A stretch of 64,000 nucleotides of DNA from Acidobacteriota bacterium. Lineage in GTDB: Bacteria; Acidobacteriota; Blastocatellia; UBA7656. The DNA lies in assembly GCA_040754075.1 (NCBI GenBank), contig JBFMDH010000022.1, positions 60,119-124,118 on the forward strand, written 5' to 3'. The notes under the pieces are model-generated. The model ran no database searches. It was not told the origin of the DNA and worked only from the letters and a program-made list of their open reading frames with translations. Shown piece by piece: positions 35,831 through 44,335 of this stretch (position 1 is the first letter of the stretch; every line of letters starts with the position of its first letter). Both the position numbers and the translations under genes were made by a program.

Positions 35831-37024
35831 TTAATCCTTTAGCTGCTTATTTTTAGAAAGAGAAAGGAACCCATTAGGAAGGGAAATTAGATTATTAACC
35901 GCTTCATTAACTAACTGATGCTGATATTCAAATACGTTCTGACATTCATATTTCCCAATTTCTCTTTCCCTAATCACTCCTGAATAGAAGGTATTCAAAT
36001 AATCTAAATTTTCTCTCAAAACTATTTTGGCTTTCAAAATATCATTTTCAATTTGTTTTGGGGCTCGGGAAGGTAAACCCAACCTGTAATTGTTTAATTC
36101 TCCATATAATGAACGAATATGCGTTAAATTAGTGCCGATTTGTTCCGAACCTCGGTTATAACCATCAGTCCATTTAGACATAGTGGTAGTCTCAAAGATT
36201 CCTCCGAAAATGCTTACGGCTCCGCCTATTATTTTAAACGACTTCGACTTTAAAGCGTCCGCTAAAGATTTACTGACTTTTTCGATTGCTTTCATAGCCA
36301 TTGATGATAGCACTTCATCTGTAATGATACTTTTGGTTTGATCTTTCAATTCGCCAATCGTTTGAGCCGTTTCGCTATAACCGGTTACAGGTACACAAGT
36401 ATTGTTTTTGCACTCCATACCCGGTGGACAGCTCCACGTCTTACAATCAAAAGTGTAAGGATTATAAACTTGAGAAATTGAATTCGACTCCTGAAGCGTT
36501 TTTTGTCTGCTTACCACCATTTCATTTTTTAGGCAGCCACAAGCTTGCGACAACATGTATTTCTCTCTTTCGCCTCGAATTTTCGCTTTGTCGTCAATCA
36601 TCCGTTGTTTTGCTTCTTGGGGTTTCCTCTCCCAATGATCAACAGGGCATATAGGAGGCGGGCCACCAGCTTGACAGGTATTCGGCTTTTTCTCGACCCA
36701 ACCAAGTTCATAAGAACAAGCGCGATTAGCAATCGATTGCCAATTTCTAATATCTTCATCAATCCAATCCTTTATTTGTTTTCTTGCTTGTTCTTTACAG
36801 GTAGCTGAAACATTTAACGCTTCTGCATTAGGGTAACGCCCCCTTAAAATCTCCTGCGCCTCGACTTGGACATTTTTGTTTATTTCACATACTTTTTTGA
36901 GCTTGCTAATATCTTGTGAATTGGTTTGTCGGTATGAATATATTGTGGGACAAAGGAATAAAATTAAAATGAGTAAAATATATATTTTACTGGTAATCAT
37001 TTTTCTTCTCTTATTATCAATCAC
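35831..37024 (-). CDS. Secreted cysteine-rich cargo protein of unknown function
   Basis: A 397-residue protein with a signal peptide (IYILLILILFLCPTIYSY). The middle is rich in cysteine (about 13 residues, e.g. SCPPGMECKNNTC and CGCLKNEM), which suggests disulfides. A glycine-rich helix (IIGGAVSIFGGIFETT) near residue 270 could insert in a membrane. No family is recognised. It is the last of three genes read against the late operon and is more AT rich than the flanks. It overlaps the TPR gene upstream by four bases. Confidence 0.65.
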   Translation of the reverse strand: MIDNKRRKMITSKIYILLILILFLCPTIYSYRQTNSQDISKLKKVCEINKNVQVEAQEILRGRYPNAEALNVSATCKEQARKQIKDWIDEDIRNWQSIANRACSYELGWVEKKPNTCQAGGPPPICPVDHWERKPQEAKQRMIDDKAKIRGEREKYMLSQACGCLKNEMVVSRQKTLQESNSISQVYNPYTFDCKTWSCPPGMECKNNTCVPVTGYSETAQTIGELKDQTKSIITDEVLSSMAMKAIEKVSKSLADALKSKSFKIIGGAVSIFGGIFETTTMSKWTDGYNRGSEQIGTNLTHIRSLYGELNNYRLGLPSRAPKQIENDILKAKIVLRENLDYLNTFYSGVIREREIGKYECQNVFEYQHQLVNEAVNNLISLPNGFLSLSKNKQLKD

Positions 37025-37854
37025 TTGATATAACGAGTTAAAACAAACGTTCCTTCAACAAGATAATCTTCTCTACATTGATCTGCACCTGCGCTGTATT
37101 CAATTATTTTTCCATCACGCTTCCCTGACAGCGTTTTGCCATCATCGGATATCCTCAATCTCATTCTAACCTTCGCGTATCTATCAACATCGCAATTCTC
37201 ACGGACATCTTCTTCATATCTCATGTAGCAATATCCTTCCAGAACTCCATCTTTAAATTGAGCGTCTTCAAATAATAAATCTCCAACACTGGTGCCAAAT
37301 TTATCTTGACTAGCAAGAGAAACCTCAGCATAGGTGGCGTCAACATAGGAAGCGATTTGATTTATTCTTATTTTGTCATTACCACTTCTCACCCAAGTTC
37401 CTGATAAATCTGTTTTCATTTTTTTTAATTTCGCGGCTTCGCTTGCCTTTTTCTCCGACTCAAGTCTTTCAGCCTCTTTTGCCCTCTCAGTTTCTAGTCT
37501 TTTCCGCTCTGATTCTTCTTTGTTCTTGTTCGCCAGATAGCGTAACTCTGCAATTTTATCGATTATCTCAGTCCTTCCCGGATAAAATTTTTCATACTGC
37601 TCATAATAAACTAAAGCCTTGTCATAGTTTTTCAAGCATTCATAGGTTCTGGCGATGTAATGAATCCAGAGGGCGTTACGTCCTTTTTCGGAAACTTTTT
37701 CAAAGGCTTTTAAAGCCGCTGGGCAATCTTTATATTTATCCAATGCAACTCGCCCTTCAGCAAAGCTGTGTGCATCAGTTTGTGCAAATACAGAAACAGG
37801 TATCAAAGACAAGGCGAATAACAACACCAATTGTAAAATTTTCCGAAAATTCAT
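37021..37854 (-). CDS. Secreted TPR protein, cargo operon
   Basis: A 277-residue protein with a signal peptide (LVLLFALSLIPVSVFAQ). Two TPR-like units follow (ALKAFEKVSEKGRNALWIHYIA and DKALVYYEQYEKFYPGR). Then comes a long charged helix (KRLETERAKEAERLESEKK), and a C-terminal strand-rich domain beginning near LSGTWVRSGNDKIRI. That domain recalls lipocalin-like or DUF-type small beta barrels, but the match is only structural. It overlaps the next gene by ATGA, so they form one operon. Confidence 0.65.
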   Translation of the reverse strand: MNFRKILQLVLLFALSLIPVSVFAQTDAHSFAEGRVALDKYKDCPAALKAFEKVSEKGRNALWIHYIARTYECLKNYDKALVYYEQYEKFYPGRTEIIDKIAELRYLANKNKEESERKRLETERAKEAERLESEKKASEAAKLKKMKTDLSGTWVRSGNDKIRINQIASYVDATYAEVSLASQDKFGTSVGDLLFEDAQFKDGVLEGYCYMRYEEDVRENCDVDRYAKVRMRLRISDDGKTLSGKRDGKIIEYSAGADQCREDYLVEGTFVLTRYIK

Positions 37855-37902
37855 AAAGCCTCCAAAAACATCAAGCGAGAAAGTTCTAATTTTTCGATGA
37901 GA

Positions 37903-38946
37903 CTATTTCTCCACCCGAATCAATATCGATTCTGACCAAGTCATTCCATTTTTATATTTGTCCTCTGCAATAAAATATGCAGAGGATTTTGGCGCGCCAG
38001 CAATTGAAGTGATTAGCGGTATTGCCCCATTTGCCAAATATGGATTCTGAGGGCCGATAGGAAATGGATAAGGATCATTTACTAAGTACCAGATACCCTT
38101 ATCGGTTCTTAAGATGCCAACAATGAGTGCTGCATGCATAGGGGGAAGAAATGGGTTCATCTGCCGTTCAAATGAGAACTGCTGTCCGGGGCTGATACCT
38201 GCTATAACTGGATAACCGCGTTCAATCTCGCTTTTCAGTTCGGCAAATGAAAGTGGCGGAGCAATTGATGAAAATATTCTTGGCACCCGTTTGCCACTCG
38301 TTGATATTCGGCGTGGGAAATCCGCTAACATTCCTGCTAACTCTCTGGAACTCCCTGCACCGAGCGAACCACATTGATTACAGTTAAGACTGCAAATAAA
38401 GTTCTGACTACCTTGAAAAATCGTGCGTATAATCCGGCATTGAGTTCCGTGACCGGGCGGATCTGCATCGCTTAATACACCTGTGTGTCTAAAAATCATT
38501 TCGCCAACAGTTATCCAACACCACATTTGTTGACTTTGATATGAAGGCGCTATTTTCAAAGTTTTAAGTTCAATTTCAGATTTTCGGGTAATTGTCACTG
38601 GAAAGACTGCTTGGCCTTGTCTTAGTTGGGCATTCCAAACAGAATCATTAAATGTTCCAGTTATAATAACCGGAAAGTTGTTAGGGACATCCACTTCTAC
38701 GCTTAAGTTTGCCCCTGAACGAACAACCGTCTTAAATTCACTGACAAAATTTTGAGCGGAAGACACAAAGTATCCTTTGAGACCAGTGCTGTCCTCCGCA
38801 ATTAATATTTGAAAAGGCAGAGTTACGGGAGCTCCGTTCGGAGCAATGGTATTAATTGCCCCCTCCCATTTACCAAGTGGGGATTGAGCAAATACATTTA
38901 CCTGATAAACAAATAGAAAAGAAATCAAAACAATTATCTTCCGCAT
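37903..38946 (-). CDS. Secreted papain-like cysteine protease
   Basis: A 347-residue protein with a signal peptide (VLISFLFVYQVNVFAQ). Residues about 25-125 form a strand-rich domain. The protease domain follows with Cys143 in QMWCWITVGEMIF, His271 in MHAALIVGI and Asn290 in LVNDPYP, the catalytic triad of the papain-like (C39/AvrRpt2-like) family. Glutamine for the oxyanion hole is present just before the cysteine. Disulfide cysteines (CRII, CSLNCNQC) fit an extracellular enzyme. It opens a three-gene AT-rich operon placed between lysis and packaging genes and is probably lysogenic cargo. Confidence 0.75.
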   Translation of the reverse strand: MRKIIVLISFLFVYQVNVFAQSPLGKWEGAINTIAPNGAPVTLPFQILIAEDSTGLKGYFVSSAQNFVSEFKTVVRSGANLSVEVDVPNNFPVIITGTFNDSVWNAQLRQGQAVFPVTITRKSEIELKTLKIAPSYQSQQMWCWITVGEMIFRHTGVLSDADPPGHGTQCRIIRTIFQGSQNFICSLNCNQCGSLGAGSSRELAGMLADFPRRISTSGKRVPRIFSSIAPPLSFAELKSEIERGYPVIAGISPGQQFSFERQMNPFLPPMHAALIVGILRTDKGIWYLVNDPYPFPIGPQNPYLANGAIPLITSIAGAPKSSAYFIAEDKYKNGMTWSESILIRVEK

Positions 38947-39092
38947 TGTTACTCCAGTTATTTCGAGTTAATTATTTCAGTAATAATTATTGATGGCTTT
39001 TCGTTGAAGCGGCGGCATCTTATAAAAGCCTGTTTATTTAATCAAGCAAAATGTGAATTGATTTTTGAGATTCATTATTGAAAGATTTCTGT

Positions 39093-39118
39093 AAAGCAGC
39101 CCATCAACAGGGAGAAAT
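39093..39118 (+). promoter_or_regulatory. Shared leader AAAGCAGCCCA before large terminase
   Basis: AAAGCAGCCCATCAACAGG and GAGAAAT lie just before the ATG at 39121. The same leader (AAAGCAGCCCAC...CAGGAGAAAT) precedes the capsid gene (44306-44327), and a shorter copy (AAGCAGCCCACAA) precedes 42643. It includes the ribosome site and may be a late-gene control element. Confidence 0.55.
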
Positions 39119-39120
39119 CA

Positions 39121-40458
39121 ATGTCTCGAATACGATGGGCTAATCGTGAGAAAAGAAATCAGGCTGTCATCATTCCGAGCGGCGAAGAAATTCGTTCGTT
39201 GTTGTTTCCTCCGGGCAAGAAAGAAATACCGGGGCAGGTTAAGTTCCTTTCACTGTTCGACAACAAGGAATGTAAATATGTGGCGTATCGTGGCGGCATC
39301 GGCGCGGGCAAGTCGTGGATCGGTTCCCATTACGCCATTGAAAAAGCGGCAAGGAATCCGAACGTGCGAGGATTCATCGGCGCGAACACTTATCCGCAAC
39401 TCTGGCAGTCTACACTCACAGGGCTTTATGAAGTTTGCGAGGCTTACAAGGTGCCGATTCGTCCCGATAATCCTGAATCTGCTGCAAAGAAAAAGGTGCT
39501 TTATCTCTGGGGCAAGGTCGAAGTCTTGTGTCGAGCCGCAGAGAACAAAGGTTATAAGACTTGGGATGGTTTCAAGTGCGGGTGGTTCTGGCTGGATGAA
39601 GCCAAAGACATGGACGAAGAAGCTTATCGCACGATCTGTGAGCGGCACAGGGATAATCGGGTTGATAGGTTAGAAGGGTGGCTTACAAGTTCGCCTTCGG
39701 GGATGAACTGGTTTGGCGTAATTGAAGAAGACCCGGAAGTAAGAGTGGTCACGGCGAACACGTTGGATAATTACACGCTGCCGACGGATTATGTGCCGAG
39801 CTTACTCAAGAAAATGTCGCCGGATATGGCGATGCAGCAAATCGAAGGCAAGGTCATCAATGTTTATTCCGGTCAATGCTATCCGTTTTTCTCTCGTGCT
39901 GAAAATGTGAAGGCGCAATCCATCGTCGAAAATGAAACGCTGATCATCGGAGTTGATTTCAACGTCGAGCCGGGAATGCATGCAGAGGTGATGCAGATTA
40001 TCGGTGATGATGTTTTCGTGATTGATGAGATTTACATCAAAGGCGGCAACACGCCGCAGCTTACCAAAGAGATTGAACGGCAGTTTGGAACGAAAGGCGT
40101 GGTGATTCACCCGGATGCTGCGGGCGGGCATCGCTCGACGACCGGCACCAGTGACCATCAGATTTTGAAAGATGCCGGTTTCAAGGTCGTGTGTCGCGCT
40201 GCCAATCCGCCAATCAAAAATAGAATCAATTCGGTGAATGGTCGCATTTTGAATGCGCTTGGCGAGCGGCATCTGTATGTTGACCCGCGTTGCAAGTTGT
40301 TAATCAAAGACCTCGAACAATGCACCTGGGAAGTGATGATGACTTCGAGTTATAAAGGACCTCTCACGCATCCCGGCGCGGCGCTTGGTTATCCGGTAGA
40401 GTATCGCTTTCCGTCAATCTCGCAGAGTTTTGCGATTGCCTTACCTCGTCATTTTTAA
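39121..40458 (+). CDS. terL: Phage terminase large subunit
   Basis: A 445-residue protein. The ATPase domain has Walker A GGIGAGKS (residues 58-65) and Walker B FWLDEAKD (about 156-163). The nuclease domain (RNase H fold) shows the first acidic residue in IIGVDFNVEPG and the second in VIHPDAAGGH. The third acidic position, normally in an HPSDALGY-like motif near the end, reads HPGAALGY (residues 417-424), so the aspartate seems replaced by alanine. Length is normal. It packages DNA into the procapsid through the portal encoded next. Whether cleavage is still possible is an open question. Confidence 0.92.
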   Translation: MSRIRWANREKRNQAVIIPSGEEIRSLLFPPGKKEIPGQVKFLSLFDNKECKYVAYRGGIGAGKSWIGSHYAIEKAARNPNVRGFIGANTYPQLWQSTLTGLYEVCEAYKVPIRPDNPESAAKKKVLYLWGKVEVLCRAAENKGYKTWDGFKCGWFWLDEAKDMDEEAYRTICERHRDNRVDRLEGWLTSSPSGMNWFGVIEEDPEVRVVTANTLDNYTLPTDYVPSLLKKMSPDMAMQQIEGKVINVYSGQCYPFFSRAENVKAQSIVENETLIIGVDFNVEPGMHAEVMQIIGDDVFVIDEIYIKGGNTPQLTKEIERQFGTKGVVIHPDAAGGHRSTTGTSDHQILKDAGFKVVCRAANPPIKNRINSVNGRILNALGERHLYVDPRCKLLIKDLEQCTWEVMMTSSYKGPLTHPGAALGYPVEYRFPSISQSFAIALPRHF

Positions 40459-40523
40459 GTTTATTTATACATACACATAATTAAGTTTACTTATAAAACT
40501 TATCTGTTGTATAAATCTGGCTA

Positions 40524-41834
40524 ATGAAGTTAGGCAGGTTTGAAATCACCTTCAAGCGTCGGCGTGAACGGGTGCGCGAGTTCGGTATTCAATCGCTCGG
40601 CTCGGTTTTGCTGGAACTTGAGCAGTTCAGAGGAAACTCCAACGCCAACAAATACCTTTCGCGGGCTTCACAGGCCGCCGAAACCATTCGCAAATATCGC
40701 GGGCAAGCAGTGCTCGGCAATCAACTGGTCAAGAACATTATCAACACGCGCTCGGCGTTTACGGTTGGGCGTGGGTTGAATTTTGTTGGTGGCGAAGCCG
40801 AAAAAGAGTTTGTCAAAAAATTCTTTGAAGTTAATCGCCTTGGGCTTGGCTACTTGCAACACCTGGCGCGTGAACGGTGCTTTGAAGGGCAAATTCTGCT
40901 GGCGCTGTTGCCTTCAACGGATAACATTCCCCGCGTTCGTTTCCTGTCGTGGCTCGACACTTCTTATGACGTTAATTCCGACCCGTTCGACTATAGCAAC
41001 ATTTTGAGCGTTGATTATCAGGTCGGACACCGTGAGCAGAAGTTAAGGCAAGAGCAGTTTGCTTTCTTCAAGTTTGACACGCGCTTGAACAGCTACGAGG
41101 GAACGCCATTGCTCGCCGGAATACTCAATCAAATAGAGAATCTGGACGTGGCGCTCGGTTCGTGGCGCAGCATCAACGACAAGTTCTCGAAGCCTACCTC
41201 TTACTGGAAGTTTGACGATTCAAACACCGCAGAAGCGTTTCAGGCGCAACTCAAGGAAATCAACTGGAAATGGGGCGATCCGCTTGCAGGGGCTGGCGAT
41301 GGGCAGGTGTTGCAGTTGGGTTATGGACCTTATACCTCGATGCTCGAAGAGATTAGCTGTAATGCAAAAATTATCGCCGGACATACGGGCGTGCCGGTTC
41401 ATTATTTCGGGTTCGCGGATCTGCTCAACAATCGCGCGGTTGCCGATGACATCAAGGCGATGTTTATCAACGTGAGCGAAATCGAGCAAGCTGAATGGTC
41501 GCAAGGCTTCACGGATTTAGTTGGTCGGGCGATGGCGATGTTTAATCAGGTCACGAGCGGTGGGCTTTCGATGGTGGGCGCTCGCGTTGATATTGAGGTG
41601 GTGAGCGAAGAAGCGTACAAGCGCATCATTGAACTCTGGTTCCCGCTTTATCTGGATGGCGCAATCACGCTTGAAACCTTCCTTTCTAAAGTTCCTTCGA
41701 TTGATGAGAAGACCGAAGCCGCCAAGGTGATAGCGGAAACCAAACTCAGAGGCGGAACGCCGCGCGCGCTTGGTCGAGCTAAAGCCGATGACATAACGCG
41801 CCCGGCGAATGGCGAGAGTGAGGTGATTCAATGA
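40524..41834 (+). CDS. Phage portal protein
   Basis: A 436-residue protein with the portal pattern: SAFTVGRGLNF, then RERCFEGQILLALLP, the DTSYDVNSDPFDYSNIL strand region, LNQIENLDVALGSWRSINDKF, and a C-terminal helical part with GVPVHYFGFAD and NNRAVADDIKAM. It forms the dodecameric ring at the capsid vertex. The AT-rich gap before it (40459-40523) may hold a promoter. It overlaps the next gene by ATGA. Confidence 0.9.
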   Translation: MKLGRFEITFKRRRERVREFGIQSLGSVLLELEQFRGNSNANKYLSRASQAAETIRKYRGQAVLGNQLVKNIINTRSAFTVGRGLNFVGGEAEKEFVKKFFEVNRLGLGYLQHLARERCFEGQILLALLPSTDNIPRVRFLSWLDTSYDVNSDPFDYSNILSVDYQVGHREQKLRQEQFAFFKFDTRLNSYEGTPLLAGILNQIENLDVALGSWRSINDKFSKPTSYWKFDDSNTAEAFQAQLKEINWKWGDPLAGAGDGQVLQLGYGPYTSMLEEISCNAKIIAGHTGVPVHYFGFADLLNNRAVADDIKAMFINVSEIEQAEWSQGFTDLVGRAMAMFNQVTSGGLSMVGARVDIEVVSEEAYKRIIELWFPLYLDGAITLETFLSKVPSIDEKTEAAKVIAETKLRGGTPRALGRAKADDITRPANGESEVIQ

Positions 41835-42229
41835 GCACAGAATTTTTAAGCGCAGAGCAGATTTTAAACCGGGTCTACGATGAAGAAACCGGAACCTTGA
41901 AGACTTCGGAGGTGAGCGAAGTGAAAAAGTATGTCGCGCTACTCACGCAGACAGGGACGAATGCGCCGGTGGTTACGGTGCTGGAAAACACGCTCGGTGA
42001 AATCGTTTGGAGTCGGTTCGGAGCAGGTGTTTATAAAGGCACGCTCAACAATGCCTTCCCGCAGAATAAAACCGTGCTGTTTACCCAAAACAACAGCGAA
42101 GCCTCAAATTTTTACCTCGCATTGTGGTTAGACCTCAACACAGTGATTGTTGAGGTCATTAATGCTGGCGCGGATAGTATCGACGATACGCTTTTCAATA
42201 CGCCCGTTGAAATCCGCGTCTATCCATAA
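41831..42229 (+). CDS. Hypothetical protein between portal and capsid genes
   Basis: A 132-residue protein with strands and few charges (KKYVALLTQTGTNAPVVTVLENTLGEIVWSRF in parts, then FYLALWLDLNTVIVEVINAG). It overlaps the portal stop by four bases. I recognise no family. A head-associated role is suggested by place only. Confidence 0.6.
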   Translation: MSTEFLSAEQILNRVYDEETGTLKTSEVSEVKKYVALLTQTGTNAPVVTVLENTLGEIVWSRFGAGVYKGTLNNAFPQNKTVLFTQNNSEASNFYLALWLDLNTVIVEVINAGADSIDDTLFNTPVEIRVYP

Positions 42230-42238
42230 AGAGGCACA

Positions 42239-42646
42239 ATGAAACGAAGCACTGAATTAAAACTGTTATTCACGCTCTTATTTTTATTTTTGATAACGGC
42301 GACTTGTACAGCTCAACAGGCGAGCCGCAAGCGCGCTGAGAAGTTTCAATTTACGCCAGCCGATGCAGTCTATTTTGTGGGGAGCGGGTTGGACATGGTG
42401 AGTAGTGGGATGTGCAAGGGGTGCGTGGAGTCCAACCCGTTATACAAAGACGCCAAGGGAAAGTTTGACGTGAAGCGCAACCTGACGGTGACGGTTGCGA
42501 TGTGGGGAGCATTCAAAATTGTTGAATGGAAGTTTCCACGCGCGCGTCAGTTTTTGAATCGTTTGAAGGTGGTCATTGGCGGGATTCGTTCAGGGGTTGG
42601 TTTCTACAATTTTTATCAAGCAGCCCACAATACGAGGCGAAGATGA
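42239..42646 (+). CDS. Small exported or membrane protein in the head gene cluster
   Basis: A 135-residue protein with a signal peptide-like start (LKLLFTLLFLFLITATCTAQ). Two more hydrophobic stretches (VAMWGAFKIVEW and VVIGGIRSGVGFYNFY) could cross the membrane. No family is known. A membrane protein in the middle of head genes is unusual. It overlaps the next gene by ATGA. Confidence 0.6.
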   Translation: MKRSTELKLLFTLLFLFLITATCTAQQASRKRAEKFQFTPADAVYFVGSGLDMVSSGMCKGCVESNPLYKDAKGKFDVKRNLTVTVAMWGAFKIVEWKFPRARQFLNRLKVVIGGIRSGVGFYNFYQAAHNTRRR

Positions 42647-43653
42647 AAAAATTTTCTTTGATTTTAATTGCGGTGATTTTGTTGGCGGCGAGTGTGCGCG
42701 CCAACGAATCAAGTAATGAGGTGACGATGAGACAGACCGTAGCAGTAAGAGCAAACATTCAGGAACTCCAGAGCAATGCAGTGAGCGCGCTCATAGGACC
42801 CGTGAGGCTTGCGGCGATTCAAGCGATAGACGCGACGCCGATGTTCGTTGAAATGACCGTCGGACACGAAGGCGTGAGTCGCGGTGAGATTGTCGGGCTT
42901 GGCGCGAAGGCTAAAGAATGGGGCAAGCGGGTGATTCGCAGACTCTCGGAGTTATTGAATCCTTCAGGTAGAAACTCTGCGCAGATTTTCGATGGTGGAC
43001 TGGTTTATCACGGCAATCAGGACGCGCGAACGCCTTGCGGTGAAGTGGTGCATTCGCGAACAACCGAAGAAAGCGGACTGATGACTTCTAAAGCGGTGGG
43101 CTACATCTACGAAGGCGAGATTCGGGAATTGATACGAAGCGGCGAACGCGATGTGTGCTCGGTCGAAGCCGAAGTTGAAATCGTCGAAGAAGGTGGTCGG
43201 CATTTTGTCGAGGATGTTTTGAACGCGACAGCGGTTGTGCTCGGAGATTCGCGCAAGCAGACGCCGGGATTTGCGGGAGCAAGAGTCGCGCTGATTACCG
43301 AGTTTATGCCCGATGGTGGCGCGTCCGGTGGCGATGATCCACCGCCTGCAACGCCGCCTGCAACGCCACCAGCACCCCCGCCTGCAACGTCGCAACTGAC
43401 GAAAGAACAGCTTGTGCAGGCAATCAAGGATGCCGGCATCACGGCTGCGGATTTAGGCATCGCGCCACCACCCGCGCCGACGGTCACGCAACCAACAGCT
43501 ACGCCACCCGCAACACCACCCGCAACAGCGAGTACGCTTTTACCACCGGCTGCGCCACCTGAAAAGCCACCGCAAGCGACAAGCGAGACGCTGGATTTGA
43601 GCAGCCCGGAGTTCAATGAATTTTTACCTAAGGAGGTGAAGTACAATGGCTGA
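42643..43653 (+). CDS. Putative capsid protease/scaffold protein with signal-like N-terminus
   Basis: A 336-residue protein. It begins with a signal-like segment (FSLILIAVILLAASVRAN); an ATG at 42727 would remove it. Residues about 50-215 (e.g. MFVEMTVGHEGVSRGEI, EIRELIRSGERDVCSVEAEVEIVEE and VLNATAVVLGD) resemble domains that precede scaffold parts in phage head proteins. The rest is a Pro/Thr/Ala linker (repeats of PPATPPA) with a helical tail (LTKEQLVQAIKDAGITAADLGI). Its place before cement and capsid genes fits a protease-scaffold protein. Catalytic residues cannot be assigned, so this is an inference. The leader AAGCAGCCCACAA precedes it. Confidence 0.45.
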   Translation: MKKFSLILIAVILLAASVRANESSNEVTMRQTVAVRANIQELQSNAVSALIGPVRLAAIQAIDATPMFVEMTVGHEGVSRGEIVGLGAKAKEWGKRVIRRLSELLNPSGRNSAQIFDGGLVYHGNQDARTPCGEVVHSRTTEESGLMTSKAVGYIYEGEIRELIRSGERDVCSVEAEVEIVEEGGRHFVEDVLNATAVVLGDSRKQTPGFAGARVALITEFMPDGGASGGDDPPPATPPATPPAPPPATSQLTKEQLVQAIKDAGITAADLGIAPPPAPTVTQPTATPPATPPATASTLLPPAAPPEKPPQATSETLDLSSPEFNEFLPKEVKYNG

Positions 43654-44281
43654 TCAACTGGAAGTGAAAAGCGCGTCGGAACTCACAAAGACGTTTATGG
43701 TGCCGGCGTATGGTACAGCCGTAACCAGGGGGCAATTGAGAACTTTCAATAAGCTTGCGGTTTTTGCATTTGACACTTATGCAGAAGGTCAAGACTCGGT
43801 GTTTGTGTATGCGGCACCGATGGTGCGCATCACGGAAGTTGCTGGTGCACCGATTCTTGATGCTGTGAACTTCTCTCAGGGACAGCGCATTTATTGGGAT
43901 GGAGTGAAAGTATCAAATCTGATGAAAGGGCTGTGTATTGGAATCTGCCTTGAAGCGAATGATTTGAGCGGCGGCGTTTCGGTGGGCGACTCGTTGCTGA
44001 TAGAGTTCAATCAGGATTCACAACCGCAGGTTTTGGGCGGAACCGTTCTACTGGATGGCGCGAATCCAGTATCGGTTGTAACCGGACTGACAACCATCTT
44101 TGGGGCGACTGCCTCAATTCTAAAGAACTCATCACCTGGCGATGACCCGGTACAAGTAACGGTGACGTTTAGCGGCGGCAATCTTGAGATTTTTGCATGG
44201 AAGACTGACGGTTCAGACCCGACGCTGATTGCTTCGACAAACAACACAGAGACGGTGTCCTGGGTCGCAATCGGCTATTAA
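43646..44281 (+). CDS. Capsid cement/decoration protein (DUF2190-like)
   Basis: A 211-residue protein. Residues about 10-115 match the DUF2190 capsid-cement pattern: an opening strand, then a part where VFVYAAPMVRITEV is followed by FSQGQRIYWDGVKVS and GLCIGICLEAN, with a closing GVSVGDSLLIEF. These small barrels bind between capsomers. The C-terminal about 95 residues form a second strand-rich domain that could stand out on the capsid surface. It overlaps the gene before by eight bases, with AAGGAGGTG as a perfect ribosome site. Confidence 0.7.
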   Translation: MADQLEVKSASELTKTFMVPAYGTAVTRGQLRTFNKLAVFAFDTYAEGQDSVFVYAAPMVRITEVAGAPILDAVNFSQGQRIYWDGVKVSNLMKGLCIGICLEANDLSGGVSVGDSLLIEFNQDSQPQVLGGTVLLDGANPVSVVTGLTTIFGATASILKNSSPGDDPVQVTVTFSGGNLEIFAWKTDGSDPTLIASTNNTETVSWVAIGY

Positions 44282-44305
44282 GCGAAACGGCACATTCGAT
44301 TTTTC

Positions 44306-44327
44306 AAAGCAGCCCACCACAGGAGAA
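44306..44327 (+). promoter_or_regulatory. Shared leader AAAGCAGCCCA before major capsid gene
   Basis: AAAGCAGCCCACCACAGGAG followed by AAAT precedes the ATG at 44336. It matches the terminase leader at 39093-39118 and partly the one at 42618-42630. It contains the ribosome site AGGAG. Confidence 0.55.
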
Positions 44328-44335
44328 ATGAAGCA

